NCBI RefSeq assembly: GCF_008728515.1 | Contig: NC_044990.1 | Location: forward strand, 12,979,156-13,043,155 | Reading direction: 5' to 3' | Length of the DNA: 64,000 bases | From: Papio anubis | Lineage: Eukaryota; Chordata; Mammalia; Primates; Cercopithecidae | Shown here: positions 21,135 through 32,248 of the stretch, one piece after another | Layout of the letters: every line of letters begins with the position of its first letter | Position numbering within the stretch: the first letter of the stretch is position 1 | The notes under the pieces: model-generated | What the model saw: the letters and a program-made list of their open reading frames with translations, nothing else | The model's database searches: none | What the model was told of the DNA's origin: nothing | Position numbers and translations under genes: made by a program

Positions 21135-22545
21135 TCGTATGACTGTAATAGTCTGGATTTGTCGTTTCTCAAAACTAGACGAGCTGAATGAGTATCTAAA
21201 TGACTGAATTTGCTTCAGATTTTCTTTGTGGTTAAAATACACTGACCTACTCCTTTATTTCCACAGCCTCTGACAGCTATAGAAGCCATAAATCTCCTTC
21301 TTTGCCCTCTCTTTCTTTTGGTTTATACTGTAGAGGGATTTTCAAATTCTATCACCTCTGGCTTCCCCTACACGGCATCACGCTGAGAAGCAGGCAGCTT
21401 AATCAGGCTCCCAGAATTTTTAAGAAAGCTTACGAGATAGAAAGTGCTTTTCTATAAATCTTAGAGGATTTGCTTACTTCTTCCCCGGTCTTTCAAACCA
21501 GGAAGTCACATTGTGAACCATAAACAGAACTCATTGCCAAAGGGATTAAAGCTAAATTTAGGACCAACGACTTAAGAACTGTCTGCAAACAAAACCACAT
21601 GTGAATCAGCTCTATAGAACAATAGTTTGAACAAATGCAAACATAGCTACTAAAATGTTTGCCGATTGCAAGCTCTAATCAGAGTTTGCTGTATTCTGAG
21701 GAGCAAATGAGAACTCTGGAAAGGGTGTCAGTTCATCATTTGGAAGCCCTCTTTGAAATGTTAGGTCAGAGTGAAAGTTGTAATGTAAAAGTCACTTGAG
21801 TGTTGGCCTCAAGTATCACAGTATTTTGGCCGAGCCTCTGATTTGTATGTGGTGAGAATCTCTCTTAGAAACATTTTTGAATCATTGACATTTACAAAAC
21901 AAGTCATTTGCCACAGAGGGCAGGTCCCTGAAGTCCGTTCTTGAATACAAAAGGAAAACAACCAGTGCAGCACCAACTCAGGCATACCAAACTCACCTTC
22001 TCAAACTGGAAGATTTCATGCCACAAGCATTTTGTAGAAGCATTCTTGGAATAGTCATAATTATAACTAACATTTGCCTTGCCCTTTATGGTTTGCAAAG
22101 TGCTTGCAACCCAAGACGTCATTTCAGAAGTTCTCAGCATGGACCTTGTGGGAGTAGGGAAAGGGAGAGACTGTTGAGCAGCAAGTGTCAAAAGACTGCC
22201 ATTTTCAGCTACCATTTTCCTGGCCTTTGCTGCTGTGAATCTCTACAAATAAGATTCTCCTGGAAAGGAATATAAAATGTGGTTGTTGCAGTCCTTCAGA
22301 GAACCTCCCTTGCAGTACCTTGTTTTACATAAATAGTCATTGAGTTATATACTACATCAGGACCGGTTTCAAAAAGTGAGTACTAATTAAACTTGGAAAT
22401 AATTGTTTTAATCACAAAATAGTCAGAAGTCTGTATCTCATTGTGGTTTCACATTCAGATCAGTCCTAAAATTGGTCAGACTTTCAAGCAAATAGTCAGA
22501 CGTGCCTATCTGTATATTCTGAAAATTAGGTGAATTCATTTATAT
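21135..22545. other. Unassigned DNA
   Basis: Nothing recognised except a weak MIR/L2-like phrase near 22050-22110 ('taacatttgccttgccctttatggtttgcaaagtgctt'). Confidence 0.4.
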
Positions 22546-22549
22546 GTTC

Positions 22550-22870
22550 AGTAACTATTTAAGTACAGACTCTGTCAGTGTCTCCCATTTTTAGATGATA
22601 CAAAGATTCATAAAACCTCTGCCTCCCATAAGCTTATACTCTATTAAAGACGAGAAGGTACACACTTAAGATGCAAAATATCAAAAGTCTAGAGAGATGA
22701 GAATTAAAATCTATTTCTGAGTTAGGAGAATTAGAGTGACCCTCACAAAGTGAGATTTAACTTGGACTTTACAAGGATATATGAGAAAAGATACTCCAAG
22801 GAGGAAAAATAGCATGCAAGATGGGAATATACAGGATGTGTTTGGGAAGCAGTAAGCTATCCATTATGGT
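22550..22870 (-). mobile_element. L2 LINE fragment, antisense
   Basis: 'aaaacctctgcctcccataagcttatactcta' matches the reverse complement of L2 ('gtccctgccctcatggagcttacattcta'). It continues with 'gtgagatttaacttggactttacaaggat', 'tactccaaggagg' and 'gcatgcaagatgggaata'-type blocks. Confidence 0.6.
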
Positions 22871-23194
22871 AGGAGCACACATGATTTTAAAAAAAGGAAA
22901 CCTAAATGAATAATATTGCTGTGTAGCTCTGGTAATTTTTTTCTGTGCGCAGCCTAAAAAAAGAAATCAGATAAAATTGAAATTTAAACCTATACCATAT
23001 ATTAACATAAAATAATAGCCATATACAGAGACAAGTATATAGCTCTGAGTGTAATTATATATGTTCACAAATGATTCACACTCCTATTTCTATAGTTATT
23101 ATATTTCCTTTTTTCCCTATAAAGAAACAAAAAATGTTTCCTTAATTAGCAATACTGCATTTTCTTTTATCATTAAGCAAAACAAAAAAACTAA
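22871..23194. other. Unassigned AT-rich DNA
   Basis: AT-rich; could be diverged flanking L1. No clear assignment. Confidence 0.35.
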
Positions 23195-23525
23195 ATGAGC
23201 AACCAAAATCTACTGCCCAAAATGATCATTGTTTACATTTTATGTATATTCTTCCAGATTTATCATTTACTATATAAATATACATATGTTTTAAAATATT
23301 AGAAACATGTTTCTTTTTACCCAAGATTTTTTACAAGTATTTCTATTTCTGTTGCTACATGATATTCCGTTATATGGAAGTGCCAATTTTTTTTTTAAAC
23401 CAATTTCCTACTGTTAGACATCTGGGTACTCTACGGTTAGCAATGAACAGCCTTACAATAAACCTTTGCATGCATCCATGAATATTTCCTTAGGATAAAT
23501 AACAAGAAGTGGCCTTCCTACTTCA
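23195..23525 (-). mobile_element. Old L1 (L1ME-like) 3' region, antisense
   Basis: Order 'ctacatgatattccgttatatggaagtgccaa', 'aaccaatttcctactgttagacatctgggt', 'aacagccttacaataaacctttgcatgcat', 'ccttaggataaataacaagaagtgg' follows the antisense 3' region of old L1s. Confidence 0.65.
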
Positions 23526-23527
23526 TG

Positions 23528-23529
<2 letters not shown>

Positions 23530-23570
<41 letters not shown>
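23530..23570. repeat. (TG)n microsatellite
   Basis: About 19 uninterrupted TG units. Alternating purine-pyrimidine sequence of this length is Z-DNA-prone and usually length-polymorphic. Confidence 0.97.
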
Positions 23571-23571
<1 letters not shown>

Positions 23572-25145
23572 AGTCTAATTCTATTCCATAAAAGTTATAC
23601 CTTTCTTGACTCCCACCTGCAGTAAAGCTATACTACTTCTCAAAGAAAATGATACAATCTCTCAGAAATATGGGATAGTCAGAAACACAGTACAACTTTT
23701 ACATTTGAGCAGAGACATTAAATCACTAAGACCTGTGTGTAGGGAGTCTTCCAGCTGATATATCTTTCACCCAGAGAAGCCCTCCTTTATCCATGAATAA
23801 GCATCAATTGCTATTCTCTGCATCATGGATTCCTCTCCATTACCACCTTAGCCCTGAAAACACTTCTATCTACTCTGAATATAAGCCACGTGGAAAGCAA
23901 AGGTTTGTTGCTATTTTTCATTATGCTGAGACTGATCACAGAGGCATACCGTGGCAATCACAGACACTAACCAGGTGGTAAGTCAGGGCAATTTCATTAC
24001 AAGTGCATGCTTGCATTTTATGCCCCTTAATCACTGTTACTGCTCCCCCAAGCAGCACAGTGTTTCAGCTTGGATTTTGACAATACCTTCTTTGTCAGAG
24101 GAATGCTGCAAAGAGGGTGAAAGGGGCTGCTATTGCCAGGAACAGTTCCCTGGCACCTGAGGCAGAGGCACTTAAAGCCGCTGTGTGCATTTACACTTGC
24201 TCCATTGGTACACGCAGCCTTACTCAAAAGAATAATGTTAACGCAGGTCACAGTCTTAACTGGCTCAGCGGTTTTACCTTTTCCTAGCCTCCAGATATTT
24301 AGTGGAGTTTTGCTTCTGCCCGCTTCTTCAAAAAACCTGCCTGGTTGTGTTAAGGTCCAGGGTACAACGCAAAATTCCCTGAGATCTGAAGAGCAGCTCT
24401 ATCTGAGATGACTGAGTAGCCAACTAGCTATGCTGTGCCTCTTCTCAAAGCACATACGAGCCTGGAATCACAATTATTGAGAAAGGATCATAAATTCAAT
24501 TCAATTAAATGCCATGTAGAAAATGTCTGACATGTCAGAAATGTGGCCAAATAGGAATTCCTGAACCACAGTGACAAGGAAATCAGTTCCGTAGCTGGTG
24601 GTTGATTAAACCCAACTTCAGGCTGTCTTCCTGATATCCAGCTTGCTGGTATGGTATTTGCAGAAAACCCTTACCCAAAGTTGGCTCTAAATGGGTAATG
24701 TTATACAGACTGTGAACAGCCTTTGAAACCATGTTAGCCTACTAATTGTTTGTGTGGGAGGCTTTTCTCGGGCCAGTGTTGGCCGATGGAGAAAGGTAGA
24801 ACCACTAGTCATGGGTGGTTACCCATGCCGGGTGAAACACTTAAACAATGCTGCCACAATATTATTGGTACAGGTGTTGTGCAAAATATTTTATAACACA
24901 TATGGAAAGAACTGATCAATCAAAACAGACACTGACCCAGTCAGAATAGACATCAGCCATAAAGAATTGGTAATTGTGCTGAAATAGCTGAAATACACTG
25001 CCTGAATATCAGCCTGGCTTATAGATAAGTGTGTGGATGCCAAAAGCAACATCCATTATGAGAACCTACCATGCGCTAGGTACTTACATTGGGCATCAGG
25101 GACATGTAATAAGCATAGAAGCCTGTAAGATCAGTATAGCAGCAT
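23571..25145. other. Unassigned DNA
   Basis: No repeat or exon I can defend. Near 24136-24155 is an imperfect inverted repeat (gccaggaac / gttccctggc, one bulged C). Confidence 0.45.
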
Positions 25146-25190
25146 AGTAGTAGTAGCAGTAGTAGTAGGAGTAAGAGTAGTAGTAATAGC
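25146..25190. repeat. (AGT)n microsatellite
   Basis: Interrupted AGT/TAG trinucleotide array with GCAGT, GGAGT and AAGAGT variants, abutting an antisense MIR. Confidence 0.9.
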
Positions 25191-25410
25191 CATCATTTGT
25201 TGAGGCCCTATTAGGCACTGAGTGCTATTCATTTCATTGAGTCTTTCCAATAACTTTACAAAGTAGGCATTATCATCAGATTACATGGATGAAATAACTG
25301 AAGCTCTGAGATGTTAAATAACTCGCCCGAACCATTCAGATGGCAGTTACCAAAAGTGGAATAGAACGTTCTATCTCTATAGAAGCCCATATTCACTCCA
25401 CTATGCCATG
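25190..25410 (-). mobile_element. MIR SINE, antisense
   Basis: Nearly full-length MIR in reverse: 'catcatttgttgaggccctattaggcactgagtgct', 'tttcattgagtctttccaataactttacaaagtaggcattatcat', 'gatgaaataactgaagctctgagatgttaaataactcgccc', 'tatgccat'. Confidence 0.8.
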
Positions 25411-25434
25411 TGGCACCTCCTTGGAAATTGTACT

Positions 25435-25545
25435 GGTCTTAGCTCTGCCTCTAGCAGACCACTTAGTCTCTTCAATCTCAGTATTCCTGTCATAAAATTA
25501 GGAAAATAATATCTGTCCATACTAAGTGCTCAATGAATTTTAAAT
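25435..25545 (+). mobile_element. MIR SINE, sense
   Basis: 'ttagctctgcctctagcagacca', 'ttcaatctcagtattcctgtcataaaattaggaaaataat', 'aagtgctcaatgaattttaa' match sense MIR with an internal deletion. It forms a head-to-head pair with the antisense MIR just upstream. Confidence 0.65.
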
Positions 25546-25656
25546 GTATGCTTCAGGTTCTTAGCATATGTGCTTTATTAGCGAAGCACAATCCCATCCC
25601 TTGAGAGATTTGTAACTTAGGTAGTTAGATAAGATATATACATTAAACGTTTACAT

Positions 25657-25678
25657 ATGTGTGTGTGTGTGTGTGTGT
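25657..25678. repeat. (TG)n microsatellite
   Basis: About ten TG units next to the left arm of the 25.7/26.9-kb inverted repeat. Confidence 0.95.
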
Positions 25679-25698
25679 ATAAAAAACATATTAATATA

Positions 25699-25809
25699 AT
25701 GTGTCCTTCGCCTTTACCTGGGCAAGTTTTTCTGTCTGTTTCTCTCTGCCGGCCTTAGTCTGTGTACTCTGTCTTTGTGCTGAAGTAACGGTGAGAATTT
25801 TATGGGTCT
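25699..25809 (-). repeat. Left arm of 110-bp inverted repeat
   Basis: Its reverse complement aligns end to end with 26,840-26,954, with one 4-bp gap in a GA run and mostly transition differences (about 85-90% identity by hand). Shared landmarks include 'ttacttcagcacaaagacag', 'agtacacagact' and 'aggtaaaggcga'. I do not recognise a named family. It may be two copies of one ancient repeat in opposite orientation, or an inverted duplication. Confidence 0.85.
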
Positions 25810-26239
25810 ATTATATAACATTCCAAGATAGCATACACTAAGTTTCAAACAAGTGGCATGGATGTCAGATATGAGAAGCATTTCTTGAAGTAGGCGGTCT
25901 GAGCATCTAAGAAAGCAGATTTCAGTGGTGGCTTGCTTTGTGCCTTGAGGGGAAGGTTGATCAAAGCTGTGGGTATGTGGAAAAGAAGGGAAAGGCATTT
26001 TATATAAGGAAAAATGCATGATCAGAGACATGGGATTGGAAATGTGAAATTTGTTTGGAGATTAGTAAACAAATCTCTTTTACTAGATTTAAAAGTTATT
26101 TTTCATAGCACAAAATGGCAAGAGTAATAAATGCCAAAGAGTCAGGCAAACATCACTCAAAGCAAATATGCCCGCGTCCTCAAAGTTGGTGTTCTAAGAA
26201 CATTAAAAAAAGTTATCAGTTCCTCTTATTCTTTTTTCA
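25810..26239. other. Unassigned DNA inside inverted repeat
   Basis: Spacer between the inverted arms. A 105-codon minus frame (25,714-26,031) overlaps the left arm and has no recognisable domain. Confidence 0.4.
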
Positions 26240-26340
26240 GAATAATACTCTTTGATGTGAATATACTTAAGACCATTCAACTGTACATTTAAAAATGGTT
26301 AAGATAATTAAAAAACAAAGCAAAAAACAAAAAACTCATC
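26240..26340 (+). mobile_element. Old L1 3'-tail fragment
   Basis: 'aatatacttaagaccattcaactgtacatttaaaaatggttaagat' followed by an A-rich tail matches the L1M 3' terminus. The same terminus occurs near 57,600-57,690. Confidence 0.6.
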
Positions 26341-26394
26341 AATACTCTTTAGGGAAATGTCCAGTCTAAGTGCCCCAAGCCTTATAATTATCTG

Positions 26395-26540
26395 GGTTAT
26401 AACACTTAGCCTGCATTTTAATTGGTTCTTTTCTTTTCCATCTCCTGCATTAGCCTGTAATTTCTTTCTTATTGGTCTTTGTAATTCTAGGATTTAGTGT
26501 CTCACACATAGTATATAGACTAAATATATTTTAAGCAAAT
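26395..26540 (+). mobile_element. Possible L2 3' terminus
   Basis: 'ttattggtctttgtaattctaggatttagtgtctcacacatagtatatagactaaatat' loosely follows the L2 3' end. Weak. Confidence 0.35.
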
Positions 26541-26839
26541 TAAGGGCTTCAAGTAAGCAAAAATTTTGAGTAAGTTGCATTTAGCTTACAACCTTAAAAC
26601 CTTCCCTAATGCTACTGAGAATGAAGTTTAGGGTGGGTCAGCATTAAGGAGTATATATAATCTACATGTGCTGGGCATGAAATGGTTAAGCAGTAAAGCC
26701 CAAGGCCTCTTCAGCCACTGGAGCTTTTTGATCATACCATAGGAAGCACAATAGCATGGTCAATAACTTCTGTGCAGATAAGATTTTTTTCAAGTAAATT
26801 CAATCTGTGAATTGTTCTCTTCTAGGCAAAAAGCCAGGG

Positions 26840-26954
26840 AGACTCATATAATTCTCACCATTACTTCAGCACAAAGACAGAGTACACAGACTGAGGCAAA
26901 GAGAGAGAGAGAAACAGACTGAAAGACTTGCTCAGGTAAAGGCGAGGGATGCAT
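26840..26954 (+). repeat. Right arm of 110-bp inverted repeat
   Basis: Inverted partner of 25,699-25,809, 1,030 bp away. This arm has the longer GA run (about 26,903-26,912). Similarity may continue outward past a 15-bp indel ('ttatattaat' on both sides). Confidence 0.85.
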
Positions 26955-27539
26955 TGAATGTTCTAGCCTTATATTAATCTATTCAAAAACTAATTATAAA
27001 GAAAAGAAATACAAGACAGAAACAGCAATAAAGTTGGTAGAGACATTGCTCTCACAAGAGAAAGATGGAGAATTTCTTACATTACATGTTATTCCTTCTG
27101 TAAGGAAAAGAATGTTTGAAAGAAGACCAGGTAAGGCCAAAGAAAGCACCTTGTTTTCTGTCCCATCTTTAACTTTGCTTTGATATATCCATGAAAACAT
27201 ACAGAAAGTCCTAAAGTTACACTGCATTAGTCACTAAGCAAACTGATCAATGATTTGAAAACACTTGGAGAAATTTCTCTGAGGTAAAATATATTTGGGT
27301 TGGATTGTATTTGTGTGAATGGCCCATTCTGAAGCCTGGAGTTATTTCCTGAGGTATTTCCTGCAACAGGGATGTAGGCAAGAGCTGGCTTCTGCTACCC
27401 TGTACTGTATGCCTTGTAACAGAGGTTCTGACTCCCAAAGAGGCTGCAGTAATCAATAATACAGCATGGCATGACATGCAAGAGTACTAGGACATTGTGT
27501 ATTGCATGCTGTTCTTAGAGGTGGAGGGAAATTCTTTAT
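26955..27539. other. Unassigned DNA
   Basis: No repeat or gene feature that I can support. Confidence 0.4.
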
Positions 27540-27905
27540 TCATTGAGGAATTTATTCATTCAATCATTTTTTAAATCCATTTGACAAAGATGGTCTAAAT
27601 TTCCTCTTGTTTGCTGTTAGAGTGACCCAGATGTGCAGGATTGATTTGGTCTCTGCTCTTATGACACAACGATCCAACAATGAGAGTCAGTTAAATATGA
27701 ATTAAAATAAGTGTAGTAAGTGCTTTATTAGGAAAAAAAATACACTATGGGCACATAGGAGGAAATATACATGTGGGGCTCTGGGGGTGGGAAGCAAGGA
27801 CCTGGAAATGTTTTTGTAGAAAGTGACTTTTATACTGATCCTGAAGTCAATGTTAAAAAGTGTTGGAGGTGTTACAAGAAAAAGAAGGGAAATCTGAAAG
27901 TAGGA
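27540..27905 (-). mobile_element. L2 LINE fragment, antisense
   Basis: 'tttattcattcaatcattttttaaat', 'ggtctctgctcttatgacacaacgatc', 'aataagtgtagtaagtgctttattag', 'agaaagtgacttttatactgatcctgaagt' follow reverse-complemented L2 3' region. Diverged. Confidence 0.5.
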
Positions 27906-27908
27906 GTG

Positions 27909-28435
27909 TCTTAGTCCATATGTGCTGCTATAATGAAATACCACATATCTTTATGGTCCAGCCTCTACTGATTACCCAGTTTCAAAGTCACTTCTACATT
28001 TTTAGGTATTTGTCATAGCAACACCACGCTCTCTGTACTAATTTCTGTCTTAGCCCTATTGTGTTGCTACAACAAAATGCACGAGACTGGCTAATTTATA
28101 AAGTACGGAAATGTATGTCTCACAGTACTGGAGGCTGGAAGTTCAAGACTGTGGTTCTGGTGGTTTTGGTATCTGATGAGCGCTTGGTCTCTAATTCCAA
28201 GATGGTGCACTGGGGAAAAATGCAAAGTCCTCACATGGAGGAAGGGATAGAAAGACCAAAACAGACCTAGATAGTTTCCTCTAGTTTTATTCCTAAGGTC
28301 ACTAATCCCATTCATGAGAGCTCTACCCTCAGCACTTAACCACCTCCTAAAGGCACCACTTCCTAGTAGTATCACATGGCTATTAAATTTTAATGCATAA
28401 ATTGTAGATGGGACACAAACATTCAGACTACAGCA
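27909..28435 (-). mobile_element. Deleted MaLR retrotransposon, antisense
   Basis: An MLT1-type LTR occupies 28046-28435 (plus strand begins 'tgtcttagccctattgtgttgctacaac', with 'ggaggctggaagttcaaga', 'tcactaatcccattcatgagagctctaccctc', and ends 'cagactacagca'). Below it, 27950-28045 reads as the complement of the MaLR leader after the 5' LTR ('agtacagagagcgtggtgttgct'). A second LTR 3' end starts at 27909 ('gtcttagtccatatgtgctgctataa'). So the order is 5' LTR, short leader, remnant 3' LTR. The 148-codon minus frame (28,091-28,537) is LTR sequence, not a gene. Confidence 0.75.
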
Positions 28436-28534
28436 GACCTCTGGGAAGAACTGTTGCCAAGCATGTCCACCCCTAGATGGGTGAAGTACCACCGTCTGTA
28501 AAACGGCTGCCGTGATTGCAATGTTTGCCTCCTC

Positions 28535-28880
28535 CAAAACTGTACTGAAATTTAATTGACATTGTAACAGGATGGTGGGACCTTCAAAACATGATTAGGT
28601 GATGAGGGCTTCACCTTCATGGTGGGATTATTGCCATTATAAATGGAGAAATGTGTTTACCTCTTGCTCTCTCGTTGCTCTTATACTCTTCTGCAATGTG
28701 ATAAATAGCATTTGTCTCTCTGGAGAATGCAGTGTTCAACATGCTATCTTGGAAGCAGAGGCTGGGCCCTCACCAGACACCAAACCTGGATCTTGGACTC
28801 CTCAGCCTCCTGTTCTTCATAAATTATCCAGTGTGTGGTATTCTGTTACAGCAGCACAAAAGGGACTATGACAAAGGCCA
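28535..28880 (+). mobile_element. MLT1-type MaLR LTR, sense
   Basis: Sense MaLR order: 'tgattaggtgatgagggcttcaccttcatggtgggattattgcc', 'ttggaagcagaggctgggccctcaccagacaccaaacctg', 'atcttggactcctcagcctcc', 'cttcataaattatccagtgtgtggtattctgttacagcagcacaaaagggactatgaca'. It faces the preceding antisense MaLR. Confidence 0.75.
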
Positions 28881-29689
28881 AACCTGAATGCCATAAATAA
28901 TAGCTCTTTCTATCACAAGTTCTGTTTGATAAGGCCCACTGATAGGTTTTAAATTAAATATACATTTGGCAACCCAGTTTTGTTTCTCAGTCAATTAAAA
29001 TGGGTGAGTAGTATCTGAAGAATAGGTCATCAGGTTTCATAAGAAGCGTCTAGATTTCCTGATAGTGTATTTTTGTTCTCCTGGAACATTAATCCTACAT
29101 TCAGAACACCCAATAAGCGTTGAATATTGATCACAGGAGACCAAACATCATTATAACCAACGTGTTAAGTTGGATGTTTCTCAAATGCCTATTAGGAAAT
29201 GTTGGGTTTGAAAGATAAAGTGCTGTCCATTCTCAATTCCACGTGGGAATTGTAAAATACATGGAGATAAAAATTCTGGAATACAGCATTTTTGCCTGAA
29301 AGCCTATAACACTCTAATAAATGCATCACCTGGATTTTATCTTGAACAGATGAGATCATTGCAACTCAAATAAACAGCACCACTCTTTAGCAGAATGGGC
29401 TGAAAAATGACTTACAGGATCACAAATGCAAATTGCATAGATTCTTGGCAAAAATGAGAGCATTGCTTAGTTAAATATTCATAAAATAATGTATTAAAGT
29501 GTTCATCTTTACATCCTGCAAATAAATGTGCTATGAGAATTATATTTTCATCTCTAGAAGACAGCGTAAGTCCTCTTGGATGTAGTAATGGTGTAAATCT
29601 TAAATGAATAATGACATAGTTAAATAATATGATTGTGATCTTCTATACGCTGACAATTTTGTCCTTAGTTTTGACACAACTTCTGTTAA
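28881..29689. other. Unassigned AT-rich DNA
   Basis: No repeat or gene feature recognised. Confidence 0.45.
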
Positions 29690-29940
29690 TGAGTGAATGA
29701 TATATTTATTCAATAGCCAATAACTATGGAGTGTCTGTTATGTGCCAGGCACTGGGGATTTCATGTTGAACAGGATACACATGGTTCCTGACTTCCTCTG
29801 TGTTACTTCCTAAGGGGGAGGACAGACAAGCCCAGTAACAGATAACTAAAATGATTGCCAAAGATTATAAAAATGATAAAGAAATGACTAGACTCAGTTT
29901 GGACTACAACTTGATGTGGTCCTAAGCATTAAACTGGGAT
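29690..29940 (-). mobile_element. L2 LINE fragment, antisense
   Basis: 'tatttattcaatagccaataactatggagtgtctgttatgtgccaggcactggggatttcatgttgaacaggatacacatggttcctgac' is a good reverse complement of L2 3' end. Confidence 0.7.
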
Positions 29941-30489
29941 TTTAGAGATACTTTCTTTTTAATATTTTTGCTGCATTTCACTGTGAGTATGAGGGACTCT
30001 GATCCCGAGGCTATAGTCTCACATATAGCTGAAATTTTCACATAATGATTGGATTTGTGCAGCAGCTTGGTGGTCTAGTTTGAGGTAAATGAGATGTCTG
30101 GAAGCTGAACTGCAGTGCAGGTTCTGAAATATTGGAAATGACATAGGTTCTGCTGATGCCTTATGGTACTCTGAACTTCAGGTCACACTGAGGTTAAAAC
30201 CAGAACAGGATTGGATCACACTCTTGAGAACCAGACTGGATTTCTTTTTCAGTGCTTACTCTTGAGTCTGACACTTTGGTTTGTGCCACACACATCAGAT
30301 GGGTCTACTTTAGTTCCAAAGGCTCTGTCTTCTGCATCCTCTTAAATCCATCTGTGTTCAGTTGAGTCTGCAGATATGCAAAGTGCTAGGACTCTGTTAT
30401 TCATGTTCTCTTCACCCCACTCTCTCCCTTCTGCCTACCACCTTGTCAAAATAACAGTAGTTGACCATCTAATGTGATCTTTTAAAAAG
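29941..30489. other. Unassigned DNA
   Basis: No repeat or gene feature recognised. Confidence 0.45.
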
Positions 30490-30499
30490 AGAGATTCCT

Positions 30500-30608
30500 G
30501 CTTGAACCCGGGAGGCAGAGGTTGTGGTGAGCCAAGATTGCACCACTGCACTCCAGCCTGGCGACAGAGCGAGACTCCATCTCTAAATAAATAAAAAAAA
30601 AAAAAGAA
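30500..30608 (+). mobile_element. 5'-truncated Alu with TSD, sense
   Basis: Only the right-arm end of Alu is present ('gcttgaacccgggaggcagaggttg' to 'gcgagactccatctc') plus an A-rich tail with AAAT units. It is flanked by AGAGATTCCT at 30490-30499 and 30609-30618, so it inserted already truncated. Confidence 0.93.
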
Positions 30609-30618
30609 AGAGATTCCT

Positions 30619-31064
30619 AGCCTGAAATCCTAGAACAGTGGCTTTGAAGAGAGGGAAGAAGAGAAAATAGAATGAAGACTGGAATGGAGGAAGAGTAGAA
30701 TCACTGAAGTGGGGGAGAATATTAAATCTTAACGAAGAAGATTGTGATCCTTCCATTATTTCCCAATATTTCAGTAAATGAAAACAGAGTGTCTACTACA
30801 TGCTAGATAATTCTGAAATATGTGACTCTTCTTATACAGGAAAACCACATCCCTGGTTCAAATTAAAAAGTCCAAGCATCACAGCTACTCTCAACTCCTT
30901 AATGGTCCAAACTTGTAGCAGCCTGGAATATGTTTCCAAATCAGATGGTCTTAGAACCAATCAAAATATAATCTATCTTGAGAATGCCTTTGCAATGTAT
31001 TGAAAGGTTTAGAAATGTTCATATTGTCTGACATATAATTCCCCATCTTGATAAATGCCGTCTC
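30619..31064. other. Unassigned DNA
   Basis: No repeat or gene feature recognised; begins with purine-rich sequence. Confidence 0.4.
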
Positions 31065-31862
31065 CCAAAACTTTGGTGTCATTCTTGACTCCTCTCTTTC
31101 TCTCAACTCATTTCTCCTCTATTTACCAAGCCTAAGGCTCTACGTTTGCAAGAATCTAATCACCTTTCATGACCTCCACTGCTAACAGACTACCATGATA
31201 TGTCTGTGGACGACTACAGCAGTCTCCCAATGGATCTCCCTGCTTCCTCCTTTGCTCTTCATCTGTCTGTTGGCCACACAGCAGCCACAGTATTCTTTTA
31301 TTTAATCTAGTTTGCTTATACCCCTGATGTGTTTCCATCTCACGTAAACTTAACCTACCCCACAAGACCTTGTGTGATCTTGTCCTTGGCTTTCTCTCCG
31401 GATGCTCTGGAGCTTCTATCTCTCTCTGTCTTACTCTCACTGTGCCAGTCACAATGTCCTCTTTGCTGTTTATTAAGCATGCCAAACTCACTGTTCCCTC
31501 AGGGCCTTTGCACATATCATTTTCTCAGCTTGCAATGCTCTTACCTCAGGCATCCACATGACTAACTCTTTACTTAATTTAGAAAGGCCTTCAAACTTAT
31601 TAACCTTATTACCTTACCAGAAAAGTCTTTTATGATCACATCAGCCTCTATTACTCTGTTCCCTTTCACTCTGCTCTACTGTTTTGTTTTTCTCCATAGC
31701 TGCTATCACCACCTGACATATATATTTATTTGCTAGTTCTCTTTACTAGAATATAAGCACATGAGAGCAGGGACTTTGCTGTATTCTCTGCTGGATGTTC
31801 AGGACTAAAAGAATGCCTGGCACATAGTAAGACCTCACTAAATATTTGTTGAGTCAATGTGT
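31065..31862 (+). mobile_element. L2 LINE 3' region, long copy
   Basis: The longest L2 here. It runs from 'tttggtgtcattcttgactcctctctttctctca' through 'gcagtctcccaatggatctccctgcttcc', 'cacacagcagccacagtattctttta', 'cagggcctttgcacatatcattttctc', 'gctatcaccacctgacatatatatttat', to 'gagagcagggactttgctgtattct' and the terminus 'atgcctggcacatagtaagacctcactaaatatttgttgagtcaatg'. The minus frame of 119 codons and the plus frames inside it are degenerate LINE sequence. Confidence 0.88.
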
Positions 31863-32077
31863 TGGGTTTGTGAATTTTGATTCCTGTTCATGTCTTTTGA
31901 ATTCTTCTACAATCTGCCTATCAGACTGCAAACTGGAAGACATGTTGATGTGCAGAACTCTTGGCCAAGTTTTTGGTCTAATGGCAAATATGGGGTTATG
32001 GCTTGCTGGCTTTCTGAAAAAAAGGAGTTGAAATGGATCTCCAAATTTTGTTTAAAAAAAATCACACCCTCCTTTCT

Positions 32078-32241
32078 ATGGTCTGATCGTGTTCCCCCAA
32101 ATTCATATGTTAAAAGTTAATGATGAATGTAAGAGTATTAAGAGGTGGGACCTCTGGGAGGTGATTGAGTCATGAGTGCAGACTTCCTCACCTTCATGTC
32201 ATTGGGATTATCAAGTTTATACCAGGACTGGAGGACACTAG
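32078..32241 (+). mobile_element. MaLR (MLT1-type) LTR, 5' part
   Basis: 'ctatggtctgatcgtgttcccccaaattcatatgttaaaagttaatgatgaatgtaagagtattaagaggtgggacctctgggaggtgattgagtcatgag' is the MLT1 start. The LTR is interrupted by an Alu and resumes at 32484. Confidence 0.8.
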
Positions 32242-32248
32242 CTGGCTA

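Noticed and set aside
20797..21135. 112-codon minus-strand frame in unassigned DNA
   Set aside because: No domain, no upstream promoter evidence; length is within chance expectation for 64 kb in six frames.
28091..28537. 148-codon minus-strand open frame
   Set aside because: It lies almost wholly within an antisense MaLR LTR, whose sequence accounts for the frame; no domain or start context supports a gene.
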